The translations under genes and the position numbers were made by a program. A stretch of 40,430 nucleotides of DNA from an uncultured Spirochaetaceae bacterium (GTDB lineage: Bacteria; Spirochaetota; Spirochaetia; Treponematales; UBA12059): positions 1 through 40,430 of the forward strand of contig CALKWG010000528.1 of NCBI GenBank assembly GCA_938004315.1. Reading direction: 5' to 3'. Below are positions 1-7,482 of the stretch, piece after piece (positions within the stretch are counted from its first letter, which is position 1; every line of letters begins with the position of its first letter). The notes below the pieces were generated by a model. It was not told the DNA's origin and ran no database searches. It saw only the letters and a program-made list of their open reading frames with translations.

Positions 1-46
1 AGATCGTATTCGGTGACTGGAGTTCAGACGTGTGCTCTTCCGATCT
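1..46. other. Illumina TruSeq adapter remnant (not genomic)
   Basis: The first 46 bases are the reverse complement of the TruSeq read-1 read-through adapter, followed inward by the usual CTCTTCCGATCT junction. They include an 8-base i7 index that reads CGAATACG on the opposite strand. The same index occurs at the right end. Any protein running into this stretch carries artefact residues: the truncated lnt product would end in EIGRAHV. Genomic sequence begins at 47. Confidence 0.98.
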
Positions 47-485
47 CCGTATTCCAAGTATACGGCAGGAGCCCCCAGGGATAGCCGAGGAAGCCGTTCG
101 ACTTGCTCCATTCGAAAACCGCCCAGGCGGCCGCGAACAAGAGCGGCCTATAGAGCCCGCCGTGGCGCAGGCAAGCGTAGAGATAGAGCCCGAAGATCCC
201 GTAGACCAGCATGTAGGCCGCGACGGTGGAGCCGAGGGTCCAGAAGCGGAAGTCTTGGAAGAACCACAGCCAATAGCTGGAGAGGCCGTGCGCCAGGCCG
301 CCGAAGAGCGCGCCGCGGACGAAGGCGCCGCGATAGCTCCGCGCGCCGAGGAACGAGAGGTAGAGCGGCGCCAGGCATATGAGCCCGAGGGCCGGATTGC
401 CCCAGGCGAAGTACTCGTTGGGCAGCGCCAGCGGCAATAAAAAGCCCGAAAGGACGGCGAGGGCGAGGCTAGCGAGGGTCTTCAT
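47..485 (-). CDS. lnt: Apolipoprotein N-acyltransferase, N-terminal part only (cut by contig end)
   Basis: Only about the first 146 residues of Lnt are present. Lnt is the inner-membrane enzyme that adds the third acyl chain to the N-terminal cysteine of lipoproteins. The fragment is a run of hydrophobic segments separated by short charged loops, as in the Lnt membrane domain. It ends with the family's W..FEW....GFLGYPWG region (GYPWGLLPYTW), just ahead of where the nitrilase-like catalytic domain would begin. That domain with its Glu-Lys-Cys triad lies beyond the adapter. ATG at 485 (MKTLAS) is preferred; a GTG at 503 would add six residues. Neither has a convincing ribosome binding site. 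The gene diverges from coaD across about 70 bases. The truncation is technical, not biological. Confidence 0.88.
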
Positions 486-553
486 CGGAAGCCGATTGTA
501 CACGAAGGCCGCTCGCTTGACGATAGTTCCCGCGCGGGTTTATGGTAGCGCCC

Positions 554-1036
554 ATGGTTAAGGCTGTCTTCCCGGGCTCGTTCGACCCGCCGACCTACGG
601 TCACCTCAACATCATCGAACGGGCTAGGACCGTCTTCGAGGAAGTGCTCGTGGTGGTGGCGGTCAACCGCTCCAAGAGCTCGAATTTCAGCGCGGACGAA
701 CGGGTCGCCTTCATGCGGGAGCTCGTCTCCGGCTGGCCGAACGTCTCGGTCCATACCTGCGACACCCTCATCGTCGACTTCGCGCGCGCCCACAAATGCC
801 GGGTGCTCCTGCGCGGGGTCCGTAGCGTGCAGGACTTCAGCTACGAGTTCGAGCTGTCGGTGATGAACAAGGGCCTCGGGCCCGAGATCGAGACCTTCTT
901 CATGCCCACCGACCCGCGCTTTTTCGTCCTCCGCTCCAGCGCCATCAAGGAATTGGCCAGTTTCGGCGGCGACGTGAGCAAGATGGTGCCGCCGGTCGTA
1001 GCCGAGGCCTTGAAGCGCTTCCACCCCAAGGCGTAA
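554..1036 (+). CDS. coaD: Phosphopantetheine adenylyltransferase
   Basis: CoaD transfers AMP from ATP to 4'-phosphopantetheine, the penultimate step of coenzyme A synthesis in the cytoplasm. The 160-residue product has the normal family length. It opens with the nucleotidyltransferase signature [14 protein letters not shown], including the T/HxGH ATP-binding motif. It also has the family blocks [17 protein letters not shown] and the late [19 protein letters not shown] (the SSS/R..KE loop). ATG 554 is chosen because the FPGSFDP strand follows immediately, as in other CoaD proteins. An in-frame ATG at 542 would add only MVAP. CoaD and the downstream acpP share 4'-phosphopantetheine metabolism, which may explain their adjacency, although a promoter appears to separate them. 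Confidence 0.95.
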   Translation: MVKAVFPGSFDPPTYGHLNIIERARTVFEEVLVVVAVNRSKSSNFSADERVAFMRELVSGWPNVSVHTCDTLIVDFARAHKCRVLLRGVRSVQDFSYEFELSVMNKGLGPEIETFFMPTDPRFFVLRSSAIKELASFGGDVSKMVPPVVAEALKRFHPKA

Positions 1037-1053
1037 CTGGTCCATCGCTCTTA

Positions 1054-1082
1054 TTGACAAAAGAGCCCGCATCCGTTACCTT
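1054..1082 (+). promoter_or_regulatory. Probable sigma-70 promoter for rpmF-acpP
   Basis: A perfect TTGACA lies at 1054-1059. A weak -10 (TACCTT, three of six matches) follows after 17 bases at 1077-1082. This sits in the 92-base gap between coaD and rpmF and would start transcription near 1089, about 40 bases before the rpmF ATG. The -35 is strong and the -10 poor, so this is a prediction. Confidence 0.45.
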
Positions 1083-1128
1083 AGCGCGGTATCCGTATAG
1101 GCAATATCCCACCGGGAATGAGGTTTTT

Positions 1129-1317
1129 ATGGCTGTACCTAGGTTTAATACTTCGAAGGCCAGGACGCGCAGGCGCCGCTCTATCAATATGAAGCTCGTC
1201 GCCCCCACCGTCGTCTCTTGCGGAAACTGCGGCAACGCCGTCATGCTCCACAGGGTGTGCCCGAAGTGCGGCTTCTATCGCGGCAGGCAGGTAATCAACC
1301 CCGCGACCAACGCGTAA
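1129..1317 (+). CDS. rpmF: 50S ribosomal protein L32 (zinc-binding form)
   Basis: A 62-residue basic protein with the L32 start MAVPRFNTSKARTRRRR, then a zinc ribbon of two CxxC pairs (C31, C34 and C44, C47). All four cysteines are present, so this is the zinc-dependent C+ form of L32, a component of the large ribosomal subunit. ATG 1129 is chosen because MAVP is the universal L32 N-terminus and a GAGG ribosome binding site sits at about 1119-1123. The stop codon TAA overlaps the Shine-Dalgarno of acpP, so the two genes are almost certainly one transcript. An rpmF-acpP pairing is common in bacteria. Confidence 0.97.
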   Translation: MAVPRFNTSKARTRRRRSINMKLVAPTVVSCGNCGNAVMLHRVCPKCGFYRGRQVINPATNA

Positions 1318-1328
1318 AGGAGTATTCT

Positions 1329-1562
1329 ATGGACGAACTGTTCGAGAAAATCAAGAAGATAATCGCCGACAAGCTCGAAGTCGAAGAGGACAAGATCACC
1401 CTCGACGCCAGCTTCCGCCAGGACCTCGGCGCCGACAGCCTCGACACCTACGAGCTGGTCTACGGCATCGAGGAGGAGATGAAGATCCGCATCCCCGACG
1501 AGAAGGCCAACGAGTTCGAGACCGTCCGCGACGCCTACGAGTTCATCAAGTCCCAGATGTAA
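1329..1562 (+). CDS. acpP: Acyl carrier protein
   Basis: A 77-residue acidic protein, the carrier of growing acyl chains in type II fatty-acid synthesis. The GADSLD motif places the phosphopantetheine-accepting serine at residue 37. Length, acidic helices and the C-terminal A..FIKSQM helix are typical. The residue after DSLDT is Tyr-Glu-Leu rather than the usual Val-Glu-Leu, a mild variation. ATG 1329 follows a strong AAAGGAG at 1317-1323 that overlaps the rpmF stop codon. An intrinsic terminator follows immediately, ending the rpmF-acpP transcript. Upstream coaD makes the CoA precursor from which the ACP prosthetic group derives. Confidence 0.97.
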   Translation: MDELFEKIKKIIADKLEVEEDKITLDASFRQDLGADSLDTYELVYGIEEEMKIRIPDEKANEFETVRDAYEFIKSQM

Positions 1563-1575
1563 ATCTCGGGCGACG

Positions 1576-1609
1576 AAAGGCCGGCCTCCTTGGGGCCGGC
1601 TTTTTTTTT
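1576..1609 (+). terminator. Intrinsic terminator after acpP
   Basis: A perfect 7-bp GC stem (1580-1586 with 1594-1600) with a 7-base loop is extended by A:T pairs and followed by nine consecutive T residues at 1601-1609. It lies 14 bases past the acpP stop, so rnc must be reached by read-through or its own promoter. Confidence 0.93.
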
Positions 1610-1625
1610 CTAGCGGCGGGCGGCC

Positions 1626-1685
1626 GGACCGAGCCCGGCCGAACCGAGCCCGGCCGAACCGAGCCCGGCCGAACCGAGCCCGGCC
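1626..1685 (+). repeat. Four tandem copies of a 15-bp GC-rich unit upstream of rnc
   Basis: The unit GRACCGAGCCCGGCC occurs at 1626-1640, 1641-1655, 1656-1670 and 1671-1685. Copies 2-4 are identical; the first differs at one base (G for A). The repeat lies between the acpP terminator and the Shine-Dalgarno of rnc. In the rnc frame it would read as a Pro-Ala-Glu-Pro-Ser repeat, but no start codon precedes it, so it is more likely untranslated leader or spacer. Fifteen-bp perfect tandem units can change copy number by slippage. Confidence 0.95.
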
Positions 1686-1712
1686 GCGCCGCCCGATCTC
1701 GCCGCCCGAAGC

Positions 1713-1727
1713 AAGGAGAGCCGTATC
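1713..1727 (+). promoter_or_regulatory. Shine-Dalgarno and putative ATC start codon of rnc
   Basis: AAGGAG at 1713-1718 is followed after six bases by an in-frame ATC at 1725-1727. No ATG, GTG or TTG exists in the rnc frame between the stop at 1611 and a GTG at 1914, which is already inside the catalytic domain. The spacing makes ATC the best visible initiation site, unless a base error has altered an ATG here or a frameshift lies just downstream. Confidence 0.5.
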
Positions 1728-2495
1728 GCCACGTCGCTTGATGGCCCCGAGGGCAAGGGGCGTAAGGAGAGGCTCCTCGCCTTCCAGAAATCCATAGACT
1801 TCCGCTTCAAGGACCTCGAGCTCCTCAATCAGGCCCTGACCCACCGTTCGTACGTCAACGAGGATCCGCGATCTCGCGGCAACAACGAACGCCTGGAATT
1901 CCTGGGCGACGCCGTGCTCGGCCTCGTAGCCGCCGCCGAGCTCTTCTCCAAGCTCGGCGACCGGGCGGAGGGCGAGCTGGCGCGCGTGAAAAGCTTCGTC
2001 GTGTCCGAGGATACGCTCTCCGAGATAGCCAAGGCCATAGGCGTCGACGCCCTGCTCCTCGTGGGCAAGGGCGAAGAGCGCACCGGGGGCCGGGCCAAGA
2101 AGGCCATACTGGCCGACGCGATGGAGGCCATCTTCGGGGCCGCTTATCTAGACGCCGGCTTCGAACGCGCTCGCGAGCTCGTGCTACGCTTCATGGTGCC
2201 CGCCATCGGCGACGTGCTCGGCGACCGCCACCGTCGCGATTACAAGACTATCCTGCAGGAATACGCCCAAAAATGGCTTAAGACCTACCCCGTCTACGCG
2301 GTCGCCGGCAAATCCGGCCCCGACCACGACCGCACCTACGAAGTCACCTGCGAGCTCAAGGGTAGGCGCTACGGCCCGGCTTCAGGCAAGAATAAGAAGG
2401 AGGCCGAGCAGGCCGCCGCCGCCTTGGCCTATGAGTCCATCGTCGCCGAGGGCGGCGAGGAGGCGGAGCGGCTCCTCGCCGGCAGGCGGATCTAA
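1725..2495 (+). CDS. rnc: Ribonuclease III
   Basis: RNase III cleaves double-stranded RNA in rRNA and mRNA processing. From the proposed start the product is 256 residues, a normal length. It has the nuclease domain with ALTHRSYVNE, the signature NNERLEFLGDAVLG (catalytic metal-binding Glu and Asp), and the second acidic pair in ADAMEAIFGAAYLD. A C-terminal double-stranded-RNA-binding domain contains DYKTILQEYAQK and the final KKEAEQAAAALAY helix. Homology clearly extends upstream to about KERLLAFQKSIDFRFKD, so the GTG at 1914 cannot be the start. No standard start codon exists; see the separate start-site entry. An out-of-frame ATG at 1741 would be correct if one C were missing from the CCCC run at 1745-1748. 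The gene converges with cca, with stop codons overlapping by two bases. Confidence 0.93.
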   Translation: MATSLDGPEGKGRKERLLAFQKSIDFRFKDLELLNQALTHRSYVNEDPRSRGNNERLEFLGDAVLGLVAAAELFSKLGDRAEGELARVKSFVVSEDTLSEIAKAIGVDALLLVGKGEERTGGRAKKAILADAMEAIFGAAYLDAGFERARELVLRFMVPAIGDVLGDRHRRDYKTILQEYAQKWLKTYPVYAVAGKSGPDHDRTYEVTCELKGRRYGPASGKNKKEAEQAAAALAYESIVAEGGEEAERLLAGRRI

Positions 2496-3844
2496 CCCAG
2501 CCCGTACTTCGGTTTAATCTTCTCGGCTATCTCTAGGAGCCGCCCGCGCTCGTTGAGCGCGGGGTCGTCCAGGACGGCCTCGAGGAGCTCCGCCAGGGCG
2601 CGGCCCATGAGCGGCCCGCGCGGCCAACCGGCCGCCGCCAGGTCATGGCCGCCTATGGCCAGGTCCTTAAGGCCGAAGGCTTGGTCCTTGGCCTTGAGCT
2701 CCTCCACGCGCTCCACGAGCGGGAGCACGAGGCGCGGGTCGGCCGGGCGTCCGCTCACGCCGGCCATGTCGGCCAGGCGAAGCCTGGCCAGGGGCAGGAC
2801 CGCCTCGAGCCCGACGCGATTCACGAAGCGGCGCACGGCCGCGTCAGTCCAGTCGGGCGAGTAATCGAACATATGGTGCCGCACGAGGAGGCTAACCTTC
2901 TCGATGACGGCGTTCGGGTACTTGAGGCGCTTAAGCGCGGCCTCGGCCAGGCGCGCCGATTCCTGGTCGTGGCCGTAGAACGACAGCCCGCCGCCGGGCT
3001 CCTCGATCCGCTTGGCGGGCTTGCCGATATCGTGGAGCAAGGCCGCCAGGCGTAGCTCGAGCTCCGCGGGCGCCGCGTCGCAAGAGGCCAAGAGGTGGCC
3101 GAATACGTCGTAGCGGTGGGGGCCGCCCTGCCCCACCCCGGCGCAGACGTCCAGCTCAGGAAGAATCCCGGGCAATAAGCCGGTCTCCTTCATTATGCCC
3201 AGGCCGTATGACGGCCGCTCGGTTATGAGTATCTTCGACAGCTCGTCGCGCACGCGCTCCGCCGAGACCATGCGGAATTTATACAGGCGCGCCGGGATGG
3301 CCGCCAAGGTATCTGGATGGATGGCGAAGCCGAAGCGGCAGGCGAAGCGTACGGCGCGCAGGGGCCTTAAGCCGTCCTCGTCGAAGCGCTCCAAGGGGTC
3401 GCCGATGGCGCGGACGACGCCGGCCTTCAGGTCGTCGCGGCCGCCGTAGGGGTCTACCACCTCGCCCGAGGCCGGGTCGGCGGCCATGCCGTTTATGGTG
3501 AAGTCGCGGCGCGACAGGTCGTCAAGAAGCTCGCCGGTAAAGCGCACGCCCTCGGGCCGGCGGCCGTCGCGGTACTCGCCCTCCACCCTGAAGGTGGTCG
3601 TCTCTATCGAAGCGCCGCGCCAGCGAACGGTCACCGTGCCGTGCTTTATGCCGGTGGGTATGACGCCGCGGAACAGGCGCATCACCTGCTCGGGACGCGC
3701 GTCGGTCGCCGCGTCCCAATCCGCCGCCGCCTTACCCAGGAGGCTATCGCGTACGGCCCCGCCCACGAAATAGCAGCGGAAGCCGGCGTCCTGAAAGACG
3801 CGGGCGAAGTCCTTAAGGGCCGGCGGGATGTTTATACGCTTCAC
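2492..3844 (-). CDS. cca: CCA tRNA nucleotidyltransferase / polynucleotide adenylyltransferase family, with HD domain
   Basis: A class II nucleotidyltransferase of 450 residues that adds or repairs the 3' CCA of tRNAs. The head domain has FVGGAVRDSLLG (about residues 26-37), the catalytic DWD pair at 42-44, and RRDFTINGMA. A neck/body domain follows, then an HD domain with LLHDIGKP. The start is GTG 3844 (MKRINIPPAL), because a GGAG lies six bases upstream and the conserved fold begins right after; an ORF extension further upstream would overlap the divergent gene at 3939. The only tRNA in this window (tRNA-Gln at 38007) lacks an encoded CCA, consistent with need for this enzyme. Poly(A) polymerase activity cannot be excluded from sequence alone. 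Confidence 0.9.
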   Translation of the reverse strand: MKRINIPPALKDFARVFQDAGFRCYFVGGAVRDSLLGKAAADWDAATDARPEQVMRLFRGVIPTGIKHGTVTVRWRGASIETTTFRVEGEYRDGRRPEGVRFTGELLDDLSRRDFTINGMAADPASGEVVDPYGGRDDLKAGVVRAIGDPLERFDEDGLRPLRAVRFACRFGFAIHPDTLAAIPARLYKFRMVSAERVRDELSKILITERPSYGLGIMKETGLLPGILPELDVCAGVGQGGPHRYDVFGHLLASCDAAPAELELRLAALLHDIGKPAKRIEEPGGGLSFYGHDQESARLAEAALKRLKYPNAVIEKVSLLVRHHMFDYSPDWTDAAVRRFVNRVGLEAVLPLARLRLADMAGVSGRPADPRLVLPLVERVEELKAKDQAFGLKDLAIGGHDLAAAGWPRGPLMGRALAELLEAVLDDPALNERGRLLEIAEKIKPKYGLG

Positions 3845-3938
3845 GATATGCTCCGATAGGCCTGGCGGGGCCGTCGCTAGATTACTCCGCCGACGCGGGC
3901 CTGGGCAAGGCGCGGCTCGCCTGCTATGCTTTGGCTTC

Positions 3939-4580
3939 ATGGATAGCGCCCTCCTGGTCACCGGCGGCCTAGCGCCGGAATATTCAGTCTTATCATCCCG
4001 CATGGCCGACTTCTCCTTCGTCTGCGCCGCCGACTCGGGCCTCGATACCCTGCGGACCTGGGGCGTCCGGCCCGACCTGGTGCTGGGCGACTTCGACTCC
4101 TTACGCGATCCGGCCGTCTTAGCCGAGTACGAGGGCGTCGTCAGGCATCCGACGGATAAGGACGATACCGATACGGAGCTCGGCCTTAAGGAGCTACGGG
4201 CGCGGGGCTACGGCCGGGTGACGATGGCCGGGGGCGGCGGCGGGCGGCTCGACCACCTGTTCGCCCTGCGCGCCCTCTTCGAGCTACCCTGGGGGCCGGA
4301 CGCCTGGTACGCGCCAGGCGAACTCGTCCTGCGTATACGAGGGCCTTTAGAACTGGACCTTAAAGACGGCGGTTTAATATCGGCCTTTCCGACGGCGCGC
4401 GGCGCCTCGGGGATGAGGAGCGAGGGCCTCCGCTGGCCCTTGGGCGGCCTACGCTGGGGGCCCGGCGAGTTCGGGATATCCAATCGGGCCTTGGGCGGCA
4501 AGGCGCTCATAACGCCCGGGGATGGCGAGCTCATCGTCGTCGTACCCTACGAGAGCTTCGACTCGCCCTATGCGGAATAG
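3939..4580 (+). CDS. Thiamine pyrophosphokinase
   Basis: The 213-residue product matches the thiamine pyrophosphokinase family, which makes thiamine diphosphate from thiamine and ATP. Diagnostic motifs are VLGDFDSL (about 48-55), HPTDKDDTDTELGL (70-83, acidic metal/ATP-binding loop) and AGGGGGRLDHL (97-107). The rest is a beta-rich C-terminal domain with the family's ALGGKA.I.....ELIVVVP ending. ATG 3939 is selected because MDSALLVTGG begins the first beta strand. It is divergent from cca with a 94-base gap. No TPP riboswitch-like leader is visible. The enzyme salvages imported thiamine; no thiamine biosynthetic genes are in the window. Confidence 0.9.
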   Translation: MDSALLVTGGLAPEYSVLSSRMADFSFVCAADSGLDTLRTWGVRPDLVLGDFDSLRDPAVLAEYEGVVRHPTDKDDTDTELGLKELRARGYGRVTMAGGGGGRLDHLFALRALFELPWGPDAWYAPGELVLRIRGPLELDLKDGGLISAFPTARGASGMRSEGLRWPLGGLRWGPGEFGISNRALGGKALITPGDGELIVVVPYESFDSPYAE

Positions 4581-4610
4581 CCCTTCGGCCGCCGGTTCCC
4601 CGGCCGCGGC

Positions 4611-5108
4611 TTAGCCTGACGCGGCGGCGACCCGCTTGGCGAAGGCCGGGGCGAGTATAGCCTGGGTGTCGCGAGGATCCTGCACGAGGACGCGCTTCCC
4701 GGCCATGAGCTCGGCGATGCCTATCTCGCGGGCGTAGCGCGGTATGACGTGCTGGTGCAGGTGGTCGATGCTGGCGCCGGCCACGAGTCCCATGTTATAG
4801 CCCACGTTATAGGCCGCCGGATGATACGCCTCGTCCAGCACGTCGAGACAGAGGCGGGTCAGGCGGTCGCCCTCCGCCCGCTCTTCGTTCGAGAGCTCGC
4901 GTATATCCTGCACATGCCTCAGCGGAAAAAGCATGAGGTGGCCGGGGTTGTAGGGATAAAGGTTCAGGGTGACGAGCCATGAGCCGCCCCTATGGACGAC
5001 GAGGCTCTCTACGTCGGGCGAGCCGTCCCGCACGAGGCAGAGGATGCAGCCCTCGGGCTTGGCGCCGGTCAGATAGCGCATCTTATCGAAGTTGAAGAAA
5101 TAATCCAC
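4611..5108 (-). CDS. HIT-family nucleotide hydrolase/phosphorylase
   Basis: A 165-residue histidine-triad protein. The catalytic triad is visible in SIDHLHQHVIPRY, preceded by the usual beta-strand block NLYPYNPGHLMLFPLRHV. A Cys pair in GCILC near residues 21-24 resembles the zinc-binding cysteines of AP4A phosphorylase-like HIT proteins, so hydrolysis or phosphorolysis of dinucleoside polyphosphates or nucleotide conjugates is likely; the exact substrate is not decidable. The start is GTG at 5108, and an ATG at 5084 (MRYLTGAK) is an alternative. It lies nine bases after the stop of the upstream membrane protein on the same strand and was probably cotranscribed with it. Confidence 0.88.
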   Translation of the reverse strand: MDYFFNFDKMRYLTGAKPEGCILCLVRDGSPDVESLVVHRGGSWLVTLNLYPYNPGHLMLFPLRHVQDIRELSNEERAEGDRLTRLCLDVLDEAYHPAAYNVGYNMGLVAGASIDHLHQHVIPRYAREIGIAELMAGKRVLVQDPRDTQAILAPAFAKRVAAASG

Positions 5109-5117
5109 GGCGGCCGC

Positions 5118-5969
5118 CTACTGCCCGGTCCGGGTAGACGGGATCCCGTTCGCCGGCGCCGCCGGCCGCGGCGCGATGCCGGCTTCGATGGCCAGGTAGT
5201 CGATGAGGCTCGGGTATTCCGAGAGGAGCTGCCCGTAGCGGCGCAGGAGATCCATCCGTACCTGGTCGCGGGCCGCCAGCTCGCTGGCCTCCGCCAAGGC
5301 CGGCTCGACGCTCGCCCTAAAGCGCTCGACGTAGCCTAGGTACAGCTCCCTGGCCCGCGCGTAGAGCGCCAGGTCGGGCAGGCGCGCCTCGCTTATGCCG
5401 AATTCCAGGATCTCGAGCAGAGGCCGCTTGGCCGCCAGACCCGCACGTACGGCGTCGTCGGCTCGGCCCGAGACCAGGAGCTGAGCGCCCTCCTCGTCGG
5501 CGAAATGCGCTAACACCAGGGCTCGGGCGTCGCCCAAGGCCGAATCCAGCTCCGCGGAGAGCCAGGCGGCCAGGGCCTCGTCGCTATCGACGCCGTAGCG
5601 CGAGAAGAGTTCGGGGAGGGCCGCCGGCTTGGGCGCGGCCTTGAGCGCGAGGGTAAGGCGCCAACTGAAGTCGGGCTCGCCCGCCATGAAGGCGCGGTAG
5701 GCGGCGGCCGAAGGGAGCTCGCCTTCCAGGCTTAGGCTCCGGCCGGCGGGCTTGGGCGAGAAACTCACGACCCGTAGGTTGGTCGGCAAGAGGGCCGCCG
5801 GCGACCAGGCGAAGCGGCCGGCGCGGAGCGGCTCGGGCTCGACCCCGCCGGTCTTGCTGGCCACGACGGCCACGGCGCCGGGGCGGACGCGGAGCGAAAG
5901 CCAGCCGACGCAGAAAACGCTTAGGCTGGCTATGAGTAGCAGCACGACGGACCAGGTAAATCGCCTCAT
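5118..5969 (-). CDS. Single-pass membrane protein, possibly SPFH/prohibitin-like
   Basis: A 283-residue protein with one N-terminal membrane segment (about residues 7-27), followed by VRPGAVAVVASKTGGV, a phrase resembling the start of SPFH (band-7) domains. Next come a beta-rich stretch and an alpha-helical C-terminal half rich in Ala, Leu and charged residues (about 110-265). The C-terminus is a Pro/Ala-rich tail. This layout suggests a membrane-anchored scaffold with its bulk outside the cytoplasm, but sequence similarity to SPFH is only impressionistic. I do not recognise a specific family. It precedes the HIT gene on the same strand and diverges from xseA. Confidence 0.6.
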   Translation of the reverse strand: MRRFTWSVVLLLIASLSVFCVGWLSLRVRPGAVAVVASKTGGVEPEPLRAGRFAWSPAALLPTNLRVVSFSPKPAGRSLSLEGELPSAAAYRAFMAGEPDFSWRLTLALKAAPKPAALPELFSRYGVDSDEALAAWLSAELDSALGDARALVLAHFADEEGAQLLVSGRADDAVRAGLAAKRPLLEILEFGISEARLPDLALYARARELYLGYVERFRASVEPALAEASELAARDQVRMDLLRRYGQLLSEYPSLIDYLAIEAGIAPRPAAPANGIPSTRTGQ

Positions 5970-6052
5970 GTATTCCGTTATAACCGATGCGCGGCGCTTT
6001 TTCCACCGAAAAGCACCTTGCGCCGCGGGCTCGGCGAAGGCTAGAGTGAGCC

Positions 6053-7255
6053 ATGGCCCAGCCGCTCGTATTCTCGGTCTCCGAGCTCACCGAGCTCGTC
6101 AAGCGTAGCCTTGAGGAAAGCTTCTCCGCCGTCGCCGTCGAGGGCGAGATATCCAACTGGCGGCCGGCGCCCTCGGGGCACCTCTACTTCACCTTGAAGG
6201 ACGGCGGCGCGATGATCCAGGCCGTCATGTTCAAGGGCAAGACGCTCAGGCTCGCGTTCAGGCCCAAGGACGGGATGCTCGTCCGCGCCGTAGGGAGCCT
6301 CTCCGTCTACGCGGCCCGCGGCCAATATCAGCTGATCGTCGATTCGATGTCCTTGGCCGGCGAAGGCGACCTCCTCCTCATGCTGGAGGAGCGGAAGCGG
6401 CGCCTGGCCGCCGAGGGCCTCTTCGACGAGGCGCGCAAGCGACCCATCCCCGCCTTCCCCTCCCGCGTCGCCGTCATCACCTCGCCGTCCGGCGCGGCCG
6501 TGCGCGACGTCCTTAACGTGCTCGGGCGACGGAACGCCGGGCTCCGCGTCACCGTCATCCCGACCCTCGTGCAGGGCGAGGAGGCGCCAGCGCAGCTGGT
6601 ACGCGCCTTGCGCGTCGCGAACGAGCATAAGCTAGGCGAGGTGATCATCATCGGGCGGGGCGGCGGCTCGCTCGAGGACCTCTTAGCCTTCTCCGACGAG
6701 GCCGTCGTCCGCGCGGTCGCGTCATCGGCCATTCCGGTGATCAGCGCCGTCGGCCACGAGATAGACTGGAGCCTCTGCGATTACGCCGCCGACCTCAGGG
6801 CTCCGACGCCGAGCGCCGCGGCGGAGCTCGTGTCGGAGAGCGCCGCCAGCGTTCTCGAGCGGATGGGCGCCGCCGCCGAGGCGCTCGAAGGAGCCATGCG
6901 CTCCAGGCTGGAGCGCGCCAGGCTCCTGGTGAAAAGCTTCGCCCCCGACGCCTTGGAGCTGCGCCTGGAGCGCGCGCTCCTACCGCGTCGGCAGCGCTTC
7001 GACGACGCCAAAGAAACGCTCATAGACGGCGTCCGCCGGGCGGCCCGCGACGCCCGGGGGCGGCTCGAGAAGGCCTACTCCCTGCTTTCTGCGTCGAACC
7101 CGAGCGACATCCTAGCGCGGGGCTACGCGGTCGTGCGCGTGAAAGGCGGCCGGAAGGCGCTATGCGACGCGGCGGAGCTCTCCGCCGGCCAGGAACTCTC
7201 TATACAATTCGCGCGAGGCCGGGCCGACGCGCTGACGACGGAGGTACGGGCATGA
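6053..7255 (+). CDS. xseA: Exodeoxyribonuclease VII large subunit
   Basis: XseA is the catalytic subunit of exonuclease VII, which degrades single-stranded DNA from either end into oligonucleotides. The 400-residue product has the N-terminal OB-fold (FSVSELTELVKRSLEE...VEGEISNW...GHLYFTLKD). The catalytic domain contains VAVITSPSGAAVRDVLNV, GRGGGSLEDLLAFSDE and ISAVGHEIDWSLCDYAADLRAPTPSAAAE. A charged coiled-coil stretch follows and a C-terminal LARGYAVV strand. It is somewhat shorter than the E. coli protein, mainly in the coiled coil. The stop overlaps the xseB start as ATGA, the usual translational coupling of the two subunits. Confidence 0.96.
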   Translation: MAQPLVFSVSELTELVKRSLEESFSAVAVEGEISNWRPAPSGHLYFTLKDGGAMIQAVMFKGKTLRLAFRPKDGMLVRAVGSLSVYAARGQYQLIVDSMSLAGEGDLLLMLEERKRRLAAEGLFDEARKRPIPAFPSRVAVITSPSGAAVRDVLNVLGRRNAGLRVTVIPTLVQGEEAPAQLVRALRVANEHKLGEVIIIGRGGGSLEDLLAFSDEAVVRAVASSAIPVISAVGHEIDWSLCDYAADLRAPTPSAAAELVSESAASVLERMGAAAEALEGAMRSRLERARLLVKSFAPDALELRLERALLPRRQRFDDAKETLIDGVRRAARDARGRLEKAYSLLSASNPSDILARGYAVVRVKGGRKALCDAAELSAGQELSIQFARGRADALTTEVRA

Positions 7256-7482
7256 AGGATTTCGAAGGCCGCCTGCGCCGGCTCGAGGAGCTGGCGGAGC
7301 GCATCAAGGAAAAGGACCTGCCGCTCGAGGACGCCCTCGCGGTGTTCGAGGAGGGGGTCAAGCTCTCCAAGGGCTTGGAGCGCGACCTCGAGAAGATAGA
7401 GGGCCGCGTGGAGATACTCATCAACCAACCGGCCGGGCCGGATGAGAAGCCCGAGCTCGACCTGTTCTCTAGCGAGGGCTGA
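7252..7482 (+). CDS. xseB: Exodeoxyribonuclease VII small subunit
   Basis: A 76-residue, largely helical protein matching XseB: FEGRLRRLEELAERIKEKDLPLEDALAVFEEG is reflected in the segment from residue 4, with the family's LE..L..FEEGV.L core. Several small subunits wrap the coiled-coil arm of XseA. ATG 7252 lies inside the xseA stop region (ATGA overlap), supporting coupled translation. The 3' end overlaps the convergent Nudix gene by 14 bases. Confidence 0.93.
   Translation: MKDFEGRLRRLEELAERIKEKDLPLEDALAVFEEGVKLSKGLERDLEKIEGRVEILINQPAGPDEKPELDLFSSEG

Noticed and set aside
1626..1685. CRISPR array
   Set aside because: The 15-bp units are contiguous without spacers and too short.
1275..1844. 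A 189-residue minus-strand frame across acpP, the tandem repeat and the rnc start
   Set aside because: It is antisense to acpP and rnc; the repeat in it (GRARFGRA) is only the reverse reading of the 15-bp DNA repeat, and a terminator lies inside it.
4581..4610. Terminator between the convergent thiamine pyrophosphokinase and HIT genes
   Set aside because: The 30-base gap is GC-rich with short complementary bits (CCGG...CCGG) but no convincing stem or T-tract on either strand.
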